From Monodelphis domestica (Eukaryota; Chordata; Mammalia; Didelphimorphia; Didelphidae): a DNA stretch of 64,000 nt. Within the stretch, counting starts at the first letter, position 1, and the number at the start of each line of letters is the position of its first letter. Shown one piece after another: positions 12,183 through 24,000 of the stretch. The notes under the pieces were generated by a model. That model worked only from the letters and a program-made list of their open reading frames with translations. It was not told where the DNA came from and did not search any database. The stretch spans positions 367,519,001 through 367,583,000 of the forward strand of contig NC_077229.1 of assembly GCF_027887165.1 (NCBI RefSeq), in the 5' to 3' direction. Both the position numbers and the translations under genes were made by a program.

Positions 12183-13960
12183 AAATTCCCCTGAGGAATG
12201 GATTAGTTTTCTGCTGGACTCCTTATAGGATCTTGTAGCTACCTTTTCTCATTGTAACTAGTCATATTCTGGCTCTCAAAAAAAATATCATCTCCACAGT
12301 TTCTTGAATAATTATTTTTTCTCTGATTTACTTTTGAAATTCAGTAATAGGGCTAATATTTTTTCTAATTGGAAATTATTTTCCTTTATCTACTGTAGGT
12401 ACATTTTATATCTGTATGTATTTTGGAGTATAATAGGGCAATATTATTCTCTTTAATATCATGCCTATTTTAAATTCACTAGTTGAATGAAGATTGCAGT
12501 GGGAGTCTTAAAACTTCGAACTCAGGAATTTTGGTAATAATATATTTTATTCAATTTGAAAACTTGCCCAATGCTTACCTTTTAATGAAATATAGTAGAA
12601 TTGTCACAAGTACACTTAACATCATAACCAAAAGAACAAAATCCCTATCCACATTTCCTGTGGTTTCTTTAATGACAAAACCTATTCCCCTAAGATGTCA
12701 CCTGTGCTTCTAGCTTTGTTTCTCTCAGGCCTTATCCTTCAATGAAAGCAAATCATTAGATGTCTACTGATGTCTTCTCATAACCCGTGTAGTTTATATT
12801 TTCCATTTTCTTCACACCAGATCTCCTTCTGTTAGCAAGTAATCTAGAGATTTTGCCTCAAAAATCCATTTCCCTTCTCCTTTTACAAATATTAGAGGAT
12901 TTTTGACATAATAAAAAGAATAAATAGTTTAAGAACCCATAGAAGAAAAAATATTTCCTTAGAAAAAATGAAAGAGAATAGATCAAGAAAAATAGTTTCT
13001 TTTGGATTCTATAGAGTTGGATATGTGAGTATTTTTCTGGATTTATTCTCTCCATCTGGATACTTATATTTACTAAGTTTGTGTTGATACATTTTGTTCT
13101 TCATTACACCCAAGTTAAATTTGCCAGGCAACTAATTTTATAATAGTATTTAGAGGAAGTGAGCCAGGCATTTATGAACTTTACATGTTGCAAGACATTG
13201 TGGTAGGGTTTACCCATGCAGTTCCCATTAAAGTTAATGTTAAGTTTAATGGCATCTGTTTGGCTAAATCCCCACTGAGAGTGTAAGACTGAGGAGTTCT
13301 ATTATTTTAGTGAGGCAACAAGGATTTATAGTATACACACATATACACTTTAAACTAATAAGAAAATAGACCCACAAAAGAATTCAACTTGTACCTCTAA
13401 AAGGAACTAGTTTATAATGAGTTTGTTGAACAACCAGAAAGGCACACACACCAAACTCCTTTCTAATTACTTTTAAAAACTGAAGTGAGGAAAATATGAA
13501 AGTAATAAGCTTTAGTTTCCTCTCACAAGATTATTATTGGTAATAGTACAAAGGGCAATTAGAACTCAAGAGACCTGTTTAGTGATTCTGAAAAAAAAAT
13601 AGTTTACATCACCATTAACTTCAATTTAGTGTGTACCAATTAAATACCAGGAGGCTTCTTTTCCTATGCCTTTCCCTTTGTCGCCAAGCAATTGCCATTT
13701 GCTTGATCTTATTCCAAGTTATTTCTTAACTGTAATTAACCTGAAAGAAGAACAATTCATTTAAAACACCATTCTCTAGGGCATATCCATCCAATTGCTA
13801 ATTAGAAATATATACTAAGTTCCCTGACCCTCATCTTTGAATTGCAATTTCACTCTTGTTTTAGTTCATTTTTTCCCCCAATCAGAATCACAGGATCACA
13901 AAACTTTTATTATTAGAGGACAGGTCAGTTATCCTTCTACTCAATGTCATAAATGAAAAG
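12183..13960. other. Unassigned sequence
   Basis: AT-rich DNA with no supported feature. Short frames at 12483-12713 (plus) and 12858-13055 (minus) carry no recognisable motif. Confidence 0.4.
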
Positions 13961-13964
13961 AATT

Positions 13965-13966
<2 letters not shown>

Positions 13967-14004
<38 letters not shown>
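13967..14004. repeat. (AT)n microsatellite
   Basis: About 19 AT units, followed by a degenerate (TATG)n/(GTATAT)n tract to about 14120. Open frames of Tyr-Ile repeats on both strands here are artefacts of the repeat. Confidence 0.95.
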
Positions 14005-14011
<7 letters not shown>

Positions 14012-14414
14012 TGTATGTATGTATCTGTGTGTATATGTTTATGTGTATATATGTGTATATATGAATATTTGCATATTTCTATATTATCTATATTCATATG
14101 TATATGTGCATGTATATAAACACAGCGATCATCTGCTCTCTATTTCAAGCTTTTCTAGGAGGAGTAGACCACCATTTCTCAAACTCAATAATTTCATTTT
14201 TTACAGATCTAATTTGAGAAACTTTTTTAATAGTTAATATAATTTGCTTCTATGCAATGTCCAAATGTCTACTTTCTTCCTGGTTTTGCCTTCTGGATTC
14301 AGTCAAAATAAGCCAACTTAACTACATGTGAGAGCCCATACTTACATGAAGATAGCTATCCCATCTATTTTCCCCAGGTCTTATCTATTCCAGGTTAATC
14401 TAGTCTAAATTCTT

Positions 14415-14616
14415 TAGTTTTTTAAACCCTTGCCTTCTATCTTAGAATCAATACTGTGTATTGGTTCTAAGGCAGAAGAGCAGCAAGGGCTAGGCAATGG
14501 GGGGTAAAGTGACTTGGCCAGGGTCACACAGCTAGGAAGTGTATGAGGTCAAATTTGAACCCAGGACCTCTCATCTGTGGGCCTGGCTCTTAATCCACTG
14601 AGCCACCCAGCTGCCA
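14415..14616 (-). mobile_element. Mar1-type tRNA-derived SINE
   Basis: Read on the minus strand, the element begins with a tRNA-like head (GGCAGCTGGGTGGCTCAGTG) and has a B box GGGTTCAAATT. It then has the 'cagctgtgtgaccctggcca' core and ends in a body with an A-rich tail (oligo-T at 14417 on the plus strand). A TSD of about 13 bp flanks it: 'agtctaaattctt' at 14402-14414 and 'agtctaatttctt' at 14621-14633, one mismatch. SINEs of this type are mobilised by the L1 machinery. Confidence 0.85.
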
Positions 14617-14639
14617 CTGAAGTCTAATTTCTTAAGTCA

Positions 14640-15289
14640 ATCCTAAAGTCACATGAACTCAAAGCCTTTCACCATCAATGTAGTCTTCCATTGAACATTT
14701 AACAGCTTTTCAATGTGTTAATATCATTTTTAACATGTGACATCCCAAACTGAATACAAGATTCCAGAGAACTCCTGAGGAGAATAGATTAGAGAGCGAC
14801 TTTAAATGATGCTATGAGCTATGACTTTATAAAAATATGCTCTAAATAGTTATTTTTGCTGCCACAGTACATTTATGATACACAAGGAGTTTGTAATCCA
14901 GTAAAATGTCTAAATGATATTTCAGACCATTTGCCCACTAATTTTGCAGTCCAGTCTTATACTTCAAAAGAAATTTATTTTTGTTAGCCAGAGATATGAC
15001 TTTATATGTATTCTTATTGAGTAACTTAGACTAAGCTCCATTCTCTTACCTTTTCAACAATTTTTATAACTTAACAATTTCATTCCACATTTCAACTATA
15101 CATCCTACCTTTGTGTCATTTGCCAAATCGGTGAGCATGCCATTCATGGTTTTTGCAAAATCATTGATAAAAATTTAAACAATACAGACATAAGCATAGA
15201 TTCTTGTGATATTCCATTGTAGACTGCTCATATCATTGCTCATATCATTGCTATTGAGCCATTACCAAGTTCAGTTCTCTTTTAGTTCA
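14640..15289. other. Unassigned sequence
   Basis: No gene or repeat was recognised apart from a small direct duplication ('catatcattgct' twice at about 15229-15252). Confidence 0.4.
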
Positions 15290-15605
15290 ATATAATAATA
15301 ATAATAACTGATAATATATAATACATACTGTATACTAGGCACTGTGCTAACCACTTCATACATATCATCTCATTTGATTCTCTTCATAACCTTAGGAAGT
15401 AGGTGTTACTGTTATTCCATTTTTAAAATGAAGAAACTGATGAAAAGAAAATTAGTTGACTTCTCCAAATTTATATAGAATTCAGAACATTTGTTTTCAT
15501 TGTTGCTCATTGTCTAGCATTCCAGAAGCTGAATGGCATTTTATAAGGCTATATTTCATTCCAAATCTTTCTGACTCCATGCCCAGCACTAATTCCATAA
15601 TTCCA
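15290..15605 (-). repeat. MIR-like SINE, nearly full length
   Basis: An AAT run is followed by 'tatactaggcactgtgctaa', 'cttcatacatatcatctcat', 'gaagtaggtgttactgttat' and 'tttaaaatgaagaaactgat', ending with 'aatctttctgactccatgcc'. This is the reverse complement of MIR in order. A short insertion separates the core from the head. Confidence 0.7.
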
Positions 15606-15711
15606 TCTACAAACCTAAATATAACTAGTTCTGAAGAAGTATAATGTATTTTGAGTATGTATCTTTCATCTTATCAACTCTAATGTGAGAAATTTTATTT
15701 AAATTTTGCTA

Positions 15712-16911
15712 AAAATCCAGGTTCTCCCTTTTCATCTATGATACTGTTAATTTGGGTTTCTTCTTTCCTTTTTCTATTAAATTGACCAGTACTTTGTCTA
15801 TTTTGTTTCTTTTTTTCAAAATACCAGCTTCTAGTCTTATTTATTACTTCAATACCTCTATCACTTTTAATTTTATTAATTTTTCCCCTAATTTTTAGGA
15901 TCTCTAATTTGTTTTGTTTTTTTCTGGGGGTTTTTAATTTGTTCACTTTCAATTTTTTGATTTGCCTTTCCAATTCATTGACCACTGCCCTCCCTAATTT
16001 GTTAATATATGAACTCAAGGATATAACTTTTTCTCTGAGTAATGTTTTGTCTGCATCCCACAGAGCTTTAAAGGATGTCTCATTGTTCTCATTTTCTTCA
16101 ACAAAATTATTGTTTTGATGATTTGTTTTCTAACTAACCAATTATGGAGAATCATATTATTTAATTTCCAATTAATTTTTGATCTGGCTCTCCATCAACC
16201 CTTACTGATCATTATTTTTATTGCCTTATGATCTGAAAAAGTTGCATTTATTATTTCTGCTTTTATGCATTTGTATGCCATGTTTTTATGACCTAGTATG
16301 ACCTAGTATGAGGTCAATCTTTGTGAATGCACCATGTGCTGCTGAAAAGAAGTTGTATTCCTTTTTGTCCCTTTATTTTTTCCATATGTCTATTAATTCT
16401 AATTTTTCTAAGATTTCATTCACCTCTTTTACCTCTGTCTTATTTATTTTTGGATTTGATTTATCTAAATTTGATAGTGGTAGGTTCAGATCTCCCACTG
16501 TATAGTTTTACTATCTATTTCCTCCTTCAATTCTACTAGTTTCTCCATTAGAAATTTGGGTGCTACACCATTTGGTGCATACATGTTGATCGTGATATTT
16601 CCTCATTGTCTATATTCCTTTTTATCAGGATTTTTTACCTTCCCTATCCCTTTTAATCAGGTCTATTCTTACTTTGGCTTTGTTAGATATCATGATTGGA
16701 ACTCCTGCCTTCTTTCTCTCAGTTGATGCCCAATAGATCTTACTCCAACCTTTAATTCTGACCTTGTGAGTATCTACCCACCTCAGGTGTGTTTCTTGTA
16801 GACAACATATGGTAGGATTTTGGAATCTAATCCACTCTCCTATTTGTCTACTTTTTATGGGTGAGTTCATCCCATTCATCTTCAAATGTCACTTGTGAAT
16901 TCCCTAGCATT
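15712..16911 (-). pseudogene. L1 ORF2 N-terminal remnant (endonuclease)
   Basis: The frame at 16625-16885 encodes the start of the endonuclease, with [18 protein letters not shown] and [20 protein letters not shown]. The frame at 15695-16018 encodes the segment following it ([20 protein letters not shown]). Stops and frameshifts separate these blocks, and the reverse transcriptase is absent because the element ends at 15712. The protein is not functional. Confidence 0.85.
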
Positions 16912-17512
16912 TTGATATCCTCTCCTAGTTCTGTCCTTTCTTCTTTTGCTATATCCTTTTAAACCAGTGCTTTACTTTTAATCAATCAATCCCCCTAATC
17001 CCCACCCTTGATATTTTTTTCCTTTCTGGTCCCTCCCTTTTTGTTCCCTTCTTGCTTTTTTAGGGTCTATGAAGTTCCCTCCCTCTTCTACCTTCCTCCC
17101 TCTTTGAGCTCCCTCCCCTCTCCCCCCTTAGTTTTCCCTTCTCCCTTACCCCGTAGGATAAGATAGAATTCAAGATCCCAATGGATCTAGATGCTCTTCC
17201 CTCTCAGAGTTGATTTCACTGAGTGTGACTTTCATGTATTACCTATTAGCACTCTCTTCCTCTCCTTCTTATAAGAATATTGTTCCCCTCCCCTTCCCAT
17301 GTGTATCTTTGTGTGAACAATATTATTCTATTTACTTTTTTTCTTCAAGTATCTCTTGGTACCATCATCTATTTCCCCCTCCCTTTTTCTTCTTTTTTGT
17401 ATATTATCTTATAGCCTTTAATGCCCCAATCTCTTCCCATGAGTGATTCTTCTAATTACTATAATAATGAATACATTTTTTGAGAGTTATAAATGACATT
17501 TCTCCAAATATT

Positions 17513-17532
17513 AATATATATATATATATATA
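17513..17532. repeat. Short (TA)n run
   Basis: About 10 TA units inside the L1 inter-ORF spacer. Confidence 0.9.
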
Positions 17533-17619
17533 TTTTTATCAAATTGTAGCCCTCAAGGAAGAGAGTTTGAATTAAAAAAAAACAACATTGTTCTCCTTTT
17601 TCCTCTCTTTCATATTTAT

Positions 17620-18635
17620 CTTTTCATGTTTCTCTTGATCTTTTTGTTTGGATATCAAACTTTCCACTTATTTCTGGTCTTTTCTTTACACATACTTGGA
17701 AATCTTCTATTTTATTGAATGCCCATACTTTCCCCTGGAAGTATATACTCAGTTTTGATAGATAGGTGATCCTTGGTTGAAGACCCAATTCTCTTGACTT
17801 TCTGAATATTGTGTTCCTGGCCTTGAGGTCCTTTAGTGTGGGAGCTGCCAGGTCTTGTGTGATCCTGATTGGTGCTCCTTGGTATCTGAATTGTCTCTTT
17901 TTGGCTTCTTGTAGAATTTTCTCCTTAGCTTGAAAGATCTGGAATTTGGCAATTACATTCCTAGGAGTTGTCTTTTGGATATTTAGTGTAGAGGGTATTC
18001 TATGAACTCTTTCAATGTCTATTTTTTATCCCTTGTTCAAGAACATGAGGCAGTTTTCTTGGATGACTTCTTGTAGTATGATGTCAAGATTTCTGTTTAT
18101 TTCTGACTTTTCAGGTAGACCAATGATTCTCAAATTTTCTCTCCTTCCGTTGTTTACCTGATCTGTCACGTTTTGAGTGAGATATTTTATGTTTTCTTCT
18201 ATTTTGTCAGTCTTGATTTTGATTCATTAATTCTTGTTGTTTTGCAAGATAATTGGCTTCATGTTGCCTAATTCTGGTCTTTAAAGACTGGATTTCCTTT
18301 TCAGTTTTATCTAACCTGCTTTTCATGGCTTCCAGCTATTTCTACAATTGAGAGTTCTTTTCCTTTAAACTGTTGTTTTTCTCTTTGAATTATTTCCCAC
18401 TTCTCTTCACAGAAGGCTTCCATCTTTTTTATAATCTCCACTTTAAGTTCTTCCAGAGCTTGTGGACAATTTTCATTTTTTAAGAAGGTTTTATCTTTGT
18501 TTCAATTTCCTCCTCTGTTTCCTCTGTAGTTTGGGTATTTCCTCAGTAAAAATTTTTGAGGGTCACTGCCTTTTTTTTTTTGCTTTTCTTGGAGAGAGTT
18601 TGGGGCTACTTTGCAAAGTTAGCCATCACTATGGA
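17620..18635 (-). pseudogene. L1 ORF1 remnant
   Basis: The stretch aligns with ORF1 of the intact L1 at 61849-62832 from near the start codon region (about 18630) to the C-terminus (about 17630). No frame longer than 60 codons survives on the minus strand, so it is broken by many small lesions. The coding order (coiled coil, RRM, C-terminal domain) is preserved at the DNA level. Confidence 0.75.
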
Positions 18636-19343
18636 GGTTTTACCTTCCCTTTTTAGTAAAAAACCTGAGTGAGCTGGGCAGGATCTCTGTGTATGGATTT
18701 AAGGAGCAAGTATTTTGCCTGAGGCAAGCTCTCGAATGTCCTCAGCCATTTGAAACTCTTCTCTGTGCTTCCATCCCGGGGTGCCCATGGTCTGAGCTCC
18801 CCTGCCTGCCTTGGTTTCAGGGGTAGGTCTTTGGGGGTCTTAGTCAGTTACCAAAGACCTAGGGTTCCCTTTGCTCGCTCTAGAGGTTCCCCTCACTCTC
18901 TCGCTGATTCTGGCATGCATTGTCTCTAAGTATCCAAAGTCTGCGCTCCCCCACCCACAGGATTTTCTGGTGTAGCTACTCCCAGGGTTAGGTCTTTGGT
19001 AATTTTAATAAGCTCCCAAGGACCTAGAGGTGCCCCTTTCTCGCTCTAGAGGTGCCCCTTCACACCTCACTCACTCACTGATTCTGGCATGCACTGGCTC
19101 TGACTGGTTCTGTAGGTTGTGTGGGGGACGGTAGATCAGCTCATGTTTGGGTGGGAGCCTTTTCACCCTCTTATTGTGTGGAAATGCCCAAATTCCATGT
19201 ATCTTCAATGCTACGCACTACTGTAGAGTTCCTCTGTTCTTCTGAAAATGTTTTTTATGGTCTTTTCATGTAGTCTATGTTGGTGGGTGCTGGGTAGAGG
19301 AAGCTTCCCATGTGTAGACTGCTGCCATGCTTACCTGGAAGTC

Positions 19344-20160
19344 CCTGAAATTATTTATATACATACTATCACCTGGGTTTAAAATGTGAAGTGAAAAGTC
19401 TATGGGTCATGCTTGAATAGCAGCTGTAGAGTCATTAAGTTCTTTCAATTTTGTTTGTAATTATCTGATATATGTAGCAATGGTTGTATTCCCTCTTAAC
19501 AATGATATATAGTCAGAGGAAAACAGTTGTGTCTGAATACATTGATGTCCAAATAGCATCTCAAATGGTGAGATGTGTAAATCACCTCTGCATTTGCTTC
19601 TGAGATAAACTAGGGCCAGTGGTAAAATTTCGATAAAATGAGCTCTTCTATCCTAGTCAGTACATGCTGGTAGGCCAAAGATGGGAATAATTTCTTTTAA
19701 AAGAACTTTGGCAATAAAAGCAGATGTGGCCTGAGCAGTAGGGAATGCCTCAGTCCATCTGGTCAGCTGATCAACTATGAGCAGACAAAATTTATATTGT
19801 CCAGCTTTGGCATAGAGTTAAAATTAATTTGTAAATGTTCAAATGGTGTGTAGGTGAGAGGATGTCCACCAAAAGCTTTTACCATGAAAGGCATGTTGAT
19901 TAAAGGCCTGGCATTTAGGGCAGGCTGTACATACTTTAGAGGCTAAAGTAGTTATACATGGGGCCATTCATACTCTTTTAACAGAGTCCATGATGCCCTG
20001 GGTGCCAAAATAACCATTTTTATGAATGGATTGACAAAATTGTTGATAAAATCTTCTAGGGAGCAAGAATTTTTCTTCAGATGGCACCGATACTCCATTA
20101 ATCTGTTTTGCATTAAAATTTTATTTCCATTTTCCCACTTCTTTTCATTATAGGAAAGTG
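19344..20160 (-). pseudogene. ERV integrase remnant (segment B)
   Basis: The zinc-binding region is visible around 19905-19935 as CTACPKCQAFN. The catalytic core follows with IVDQLTRWTEAFPTAQ, a block ending in KEIIPIFGLP, and a SPFEMLFGHQ segment near 19545, all typical of class I ERV integrases. A stop lies right after the GLP block, and the core between it and the SPFEMLFG block is largely deleted, so essential catalytic residues are lost. The C-terminal region runs to the L1 boundary at 19343. Confidence 0.8.
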
Positions 20161-20930
20161 ATAAGTTTAAGTCATCATTGGTTATTAATGCTAAAATTAA
20201 TTCAGGCTGCTAGCTTTGAAGTAGAATCTACTTGGTCATTTCCCCTAGAGACAGAGTCATTGCCACCTCTATGTGCAGAGCAATAAACTACAGCTATGGA
20301 TTTGGACAGCTGGAGAGCAGAAAGAAATTCATTAATAATTTCTGTATTATATATAGATCTCCCAGCTGATTTCAAAAATCCTCTTTGGTTCCATAGCATG
20401 CCAACAGCATGACATATACCATAGGAATAGCAGAAGTCTGTGTAGATTGTGACACTTATCCTTTGCAATGATACAGGTGTGTTTCAATGCTATGAGTTCT
20501 GCACCTTGTGTGCTTACATTTGAGGGTAAGGAAGCTGACCAGTTTCAAATTCATTAACTGCTGCAACTCCTGTATAGCACACACCATCTCTCATAAATGA
20601 AGTACCATCTGCAAATGATATTAAATCTGAATTATGCAATGGTGTGGCCAGTAAATCATTATGAGATTTATCAACAATGGGTACAATAGATGTACAATCG
20701 TGTAAAGGTTCTTCAGAAGTTGGAAAATTAGGAAGTAAGGTTGCAGGATTAAGTGCTCCATAGCATTAGTGTGATGTGTTCATTGTTTAATAGTGGTATT
20801 TCATACCTACTAATCCTTTGGTCAGTAAATGCTTCTATCTTATGTATTAATAACAATGCCTCAACCTTGTGTGGGATCATTATGGTCAGAGGGCATCACA
20901 GATTGTTCTTTGATTCAAAGTCCCTTCCCC
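20161..20930 (-). pseudogene. ERV RT connection and RNase H remnant (segment B)
   Basis: The 88-codon frame at 20202-20468 covers the second half of RNase H, including YTDFCYSYGICHAVGMLWNQ and VVYCSAHRGGND. Upstream, in another frame near 20610, FADGTSFMRDG carries the first acidic residue of the RNase H active site. The RT connection follows at 20700-20900. Frameshifts divide the domains, and the RT palm with its catalytic aspartates is missing. Confidence 0.85.
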
Positions 20931-20946
20931 TCCCCCATCACACCAT

Positions 20947-21300
20947 CAGAAAGATGCTTGGGAAGTTTTCTGGGATTCTCCATGATGATGGGTATTTTCA
21001 CCCTGGGTATAGTGTGGACAAGCTCCATTTTTTATATATTGTTTGGTATTTTGTTGTATTTGTTCTTTTGTCTCAGTTTGAGTATTGTCATTTTCCCAAT
21101 TTCTATTTCTATGATTTTGATTCCTAGAGTCATAATAATTATTTCTATCAGTTCTAAAGTTGTGATTTCTACGATTATTATCATAGTAATTTCTACAGTT
21201 ATTATTTCTAAAGTTGTTATTATTTCTTTTTTCTCATAGCCAGATCTTACAGACCCTTATTGCCTCTTTTTACACAGTAAAGGCATGTTATTGATTCATC
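20947..21300 (-). pseudogene. ERV nucleocapsid remnant with Arg/Asn repeats
   Basis: Near 21255-21300 the minus strand encodes a zinc-knuckle-like CLYCVKRGNKGL, in which the usual histidine is asparagine and a stop follows. In another frame, an ATG-less open stretch of about 95 codons runs from about 21236 to a stop at 20947. Its first half is rich in Arg and Asn in repeated RNN-type units (for example RNNNFRNNNCRNYYDNN). Its position after the zinc knuckle suggests the basic end of nucleocapsid. The frame relation implies one frameshift between knuckle and repeat. Confidence 0.55.
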
Positions 21301-21499
21301 TGTGAATTTCTGAAAAGGGGTTGTGGTCTCTTCCTGAATTTTCAGTTTTCTTTTTAACATTTCATTTTCTTTCTGTAAGTCTTCCACTAATTTACTGTTC
21401 TCCTCACTGTTTTTGTATGGCCCTTATAAACATAGACTACCACTCTTCTCAATTCTTTGAGGTCCATAGAGTCCCAGTTTGGGCAACTAGTTTTAAAGT

Positions 21500-22157
21500 A
21501 TTCTTTTACCACTCAACAACAATTCTTAACTAATTGTCTACATATTTGTCTAATGTTTCTTTCTCTATAGATCAAAGCCCATATATATGTTCCCCACATC
21601 AATAAGTCTGTCCATAACTTGAGATGGAGTTTCATCTATTTCTTGTTTGGTGTTTTCGAATTTAGACCATGTATCTGGTCTATCAGAGCATGCTCTCATG
21701 ACTGTCAATAATGCTTCTCTGGCCTGGTTTAGTTTTGTATAATCTGGTTCAACATTGTGGTTCCAATGTATATTTTCACTTGGCCAATAATTTGTTCCCC
21801 TACCTCGCTTCAGATTAGCTCAAGAAATGACTTTATTTTTCTCTCTGTCAGAAATTTTTCTAATAAATTTTTGACATCTATCCAAGTTGGGTCTAAAGTT
21901 TTGAATTTGTTCTCCAATCTTTTTATCATAAATATTGGCTCTTCCTCAAACAAGAGGAGGTCTTCATTGAATTTATTTAAATCCTCAGAACTGAAAGGTA
22001 TATGTTGTCTTATAGATACCAAGTCCCCATTTTTATTAAAATTTGGAATTTCCCTTAAAGGGAATAAACTTCTATCTGAATTTTCTTGTGTTTCTGTCTC
22101 TAGGCTTCTTGCTCCATTCTCAATGGAATAGGTATGAGAAGGGAAAAGGGTGGGCAA
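21500..22157 (-). pseudogene. ERV Gag capsid remnant (segment B)
   Basis: The 115-codon frame at 21810-22157 contains FPLREIPNF near the capsid start. It continues with HIPFSSEDLNKFNE and a TLDPTWIDVKNLLEKFLTER block of the capsid major region. Similarity continues at lower quality towards 21500. The Met at the ORF start is internal to Gag, so it is not a real initiation site. The reading frame is interrupted on both sides. Confidence 0.8.
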
Positions 22158-22159
22158 AT

Positions 22160-22430
22160 TGAGGGAGAGGGGTTGTCATCTCATAGTCCCAGAAGGATGA
22201 GAGGTAGGAGCAGTATGGAAATGAATTGGGCAGGGTGGGAAGGAAGGGCAGAGGAAGAAGGGTCAGTAGCTGGGCGAAAGAATGCAGAGGGGGTGGGGCA
22301 GGAGGAATGTGCAGGGTGTGAAGTTAGGGTGGAAAGGTTAGGGCAGTCACCATTAGTGGGGGGAAGAGTGGGTTGGGTAGTAGTGGAAGGAGTAAGTTTT
22401 GTATGGGATGGGATGTTTTAGAGGCAATTT
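22160..22430 (-). pseudogene. ERV proline-rich Gag region (segment B)
   Basis: The minus strand is C-rich and would encode proline-rich peptides, as in the region between matrix and capsid of class I ERV Gag. The plus-strand frame at 22134-22421 is its Gly/Glu-rich shadow. The upstream edge at about 22430 is the abrupt junction with the integrase of segment A; matrix is absent. Confidence 0.6.
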
Positions 22431-22439
22431 TAGTTATTT

Positions 22440-23110
22440 CATGTGCTATCCATACTCTTTTAAACAAGTCTACAATTCCTTGGGTGCCAAAATGACCATG
22501 TTTATGAATGGAGTGTCAAATCTGTTTAAGGAAAACTCTAGGGAACCTGTGTTTGCCATCTGATGATACCCATACTCCATTTATCTCTTTTGGTTTAAAT
22601 CTCTGAATCCATTTTCCACTTCATTGTCATTATAAGAAAGGGATAGATCCAAATGATCAGTAATTGTTAGTGGAATGATTAAATCGGGGCCTTCTAAGGC
22701 TGCTAGTTTGGCTACCATATTTGCTTGGCTATTTCCTCTGGAGACACGGTCAGTGCCACCTGTGTGTGCAGAGCAGTGAAAAACAGCTATTACTCCGAGG
22801 GGCTGGATGGCAGAAAGTTCAGTAATAAGGTTTGCAATGGCAATACATTTTCTAGCTGATGTTAAGAATCCCCTCTAAAGCAATAAAATGCCAATGGTGT
22901 GACATGACAAAGGCAGAGTGGGAGTCTATGTAAATCGTGACTCTTATTCTTTGCAATGATACAAGCATGTTTCAAAGCTGCGAGTTCTACATCCACTGAG
23001 CTTATATTTGAGGGTATGGAAGCTGACCATAGAATATCAAATTCGGTAACTACTACAGCTCCTGTATAGAGCACACCATACCTCATAAATGAAGAACAGC
23101 TGTAAATAAT
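22440..23110 (-). pseudogene. ERV RNase H and integrase-start remnant (segment A)
   Basis: The frame at 22862-23086 holds the first RNase H half (GVLYTGAVVVTEFDILW, then VDVELAALKHA). Beyond it, SRGNSQANMVAKLAALEGP near 22700-22745 marks the RNase H end, and HKHGHFGTQGIVDLFKRVW near 22455-22510 the beginning of integrase. The piece stops at about 22435, where segment B begins. Confidence 0.8.
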
Positions 23111-24000
23111 ATTAAATTCTAATTATCCAAAGGAGTGTCCATTAAATCATTACAAGTTTTAAAAACAGAGAACACTAAAGATGTACAATTGTTTAAAAAT
23201 TCTCCAGAAATTGGTAAATCAGGGAGCAAAGTTGTAGGATTAAGAACTTCACAGCTTTTTTGTGTGATATGTTCATTATTCAAGAAGATTATCTCATACC
23301 TAGTAATCCTTTGGTCAGTAAATGCCTGTATCCTATGTCTTAATAACAATGCCTCCACCTTGTGTAGGCACATTATAGTCAGAGGGTATCCCAATACCAA
23401 ATTGGCAGATTTTGTTACCAATAAAGATATGGTAGTTTCTCCTTTAAGGTATGGTGGTGCTCCTGCAGCTACTGGTTCAAGCTGGGCTGAATAATAGTCC
23501 ACCAGGTGTTGAGCAGGTCCCAAAAGTTGATTTAGAACACCTGAAGCTACATATTTGTGTTCATGCACATATAAGGTAAATGGTTTATTATAATTTGGGA
23601 TACCTAGAACAGGGACAGACAGGATAGCTTGTTGTAAATTTGAAAGAGCTGTTAGGTGTTCTGCTACCATTTTAAGTGGTTCTGGGACTGAGTTTTTTTG
23701 GTGAGTGCTACAAGGGGCTTAGTGATTTCCCTATATCAAGGGATCCACTGCCAACAAAATCCTGTTGCTCCAAGAATCACCCTCAATTGCTTTTTAGTGG
23801 CAGGAGCACTTAACTTTTGGATATTTTCAATTATGCTTAGGAGAAATTCAATGGGACCCAGCAGTTAGAATGAAGCCTAAATATTGTATTATCATCTGAT
23901 TGTCTAAGGCTTTCAAATTTTGACCATGCTTCCATATCCTTTGAGCATTCTTGTAATACTGTTATAATGGCCTCCCTACAAAGATTCAATTAGAGCCGGA
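23111..24000 (-). pseudogene. ERV reverse transcriptase C-terminal remnant (segment A)
   Basis: The longest retroviral frame in the window (183 codons, 23119-23670) covers the RT thumb/connection. It has VLGIPNYNKPFTLYVHE, then VASGVLNQLLGP, and ends in LNPTTLLPDLP. Upstream in other frames the QYLGFILTAG block of the palm edge remains at 23850-23890. The palm with the catalytic YxDD box is deleted; at about 24000 the sequence jumps to capsid. Confidence 0.85.

Larger units (their letters stand above)
15712..19343 (-). mobile_element. L1 with its 3' half missing
   Basis: The minus strand carries an L1 whose 5' end (19343) aligns base for base with the 5' end of the intact L1 at 63393. From there it has a 5' UTR (about 19343-18640), ORF1, an inter-ORF spacer and the first 400 or so codons of ORF2. 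Homology stops at about 15712, inside ORF2, without poly-A or 3' UTR. Loss of the 3' half is the opposite of the usual 5' truncation and implies a later deletion. The 5' end abuts the ERV integrase, so this L1 probably inserted into the ERV. It is closer to the intact L1 than the copy at 419-4676 but has several frame breaks. Confidence 0.9.

Noticed and set aside
13888..14237. Tyr/Ile-repeat open frames on both strands
   Set aside because: They are translations of the (AT)n/(TATG)n microsatellite.
15229..15252. Small direct repeat as a CRISPR-like or satellite array
   Set aside because: Only two 12-bp units without spacing pattern; a simple local duplication.
20753..21239. Two overlapping plus-strand frames of 124 and 136 codons
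   Set aside because: They are shadows of the ERV nucleocapsid and RT connection on the minus strand; the Ile-rich end reflects the Arg/Asn repeat read backwards.
22134..22421. Gly/Glu/Arg-rich plus-strand frame as a host gene
   Set aside because: It is the reverse strand of the proline-rich Gag region.
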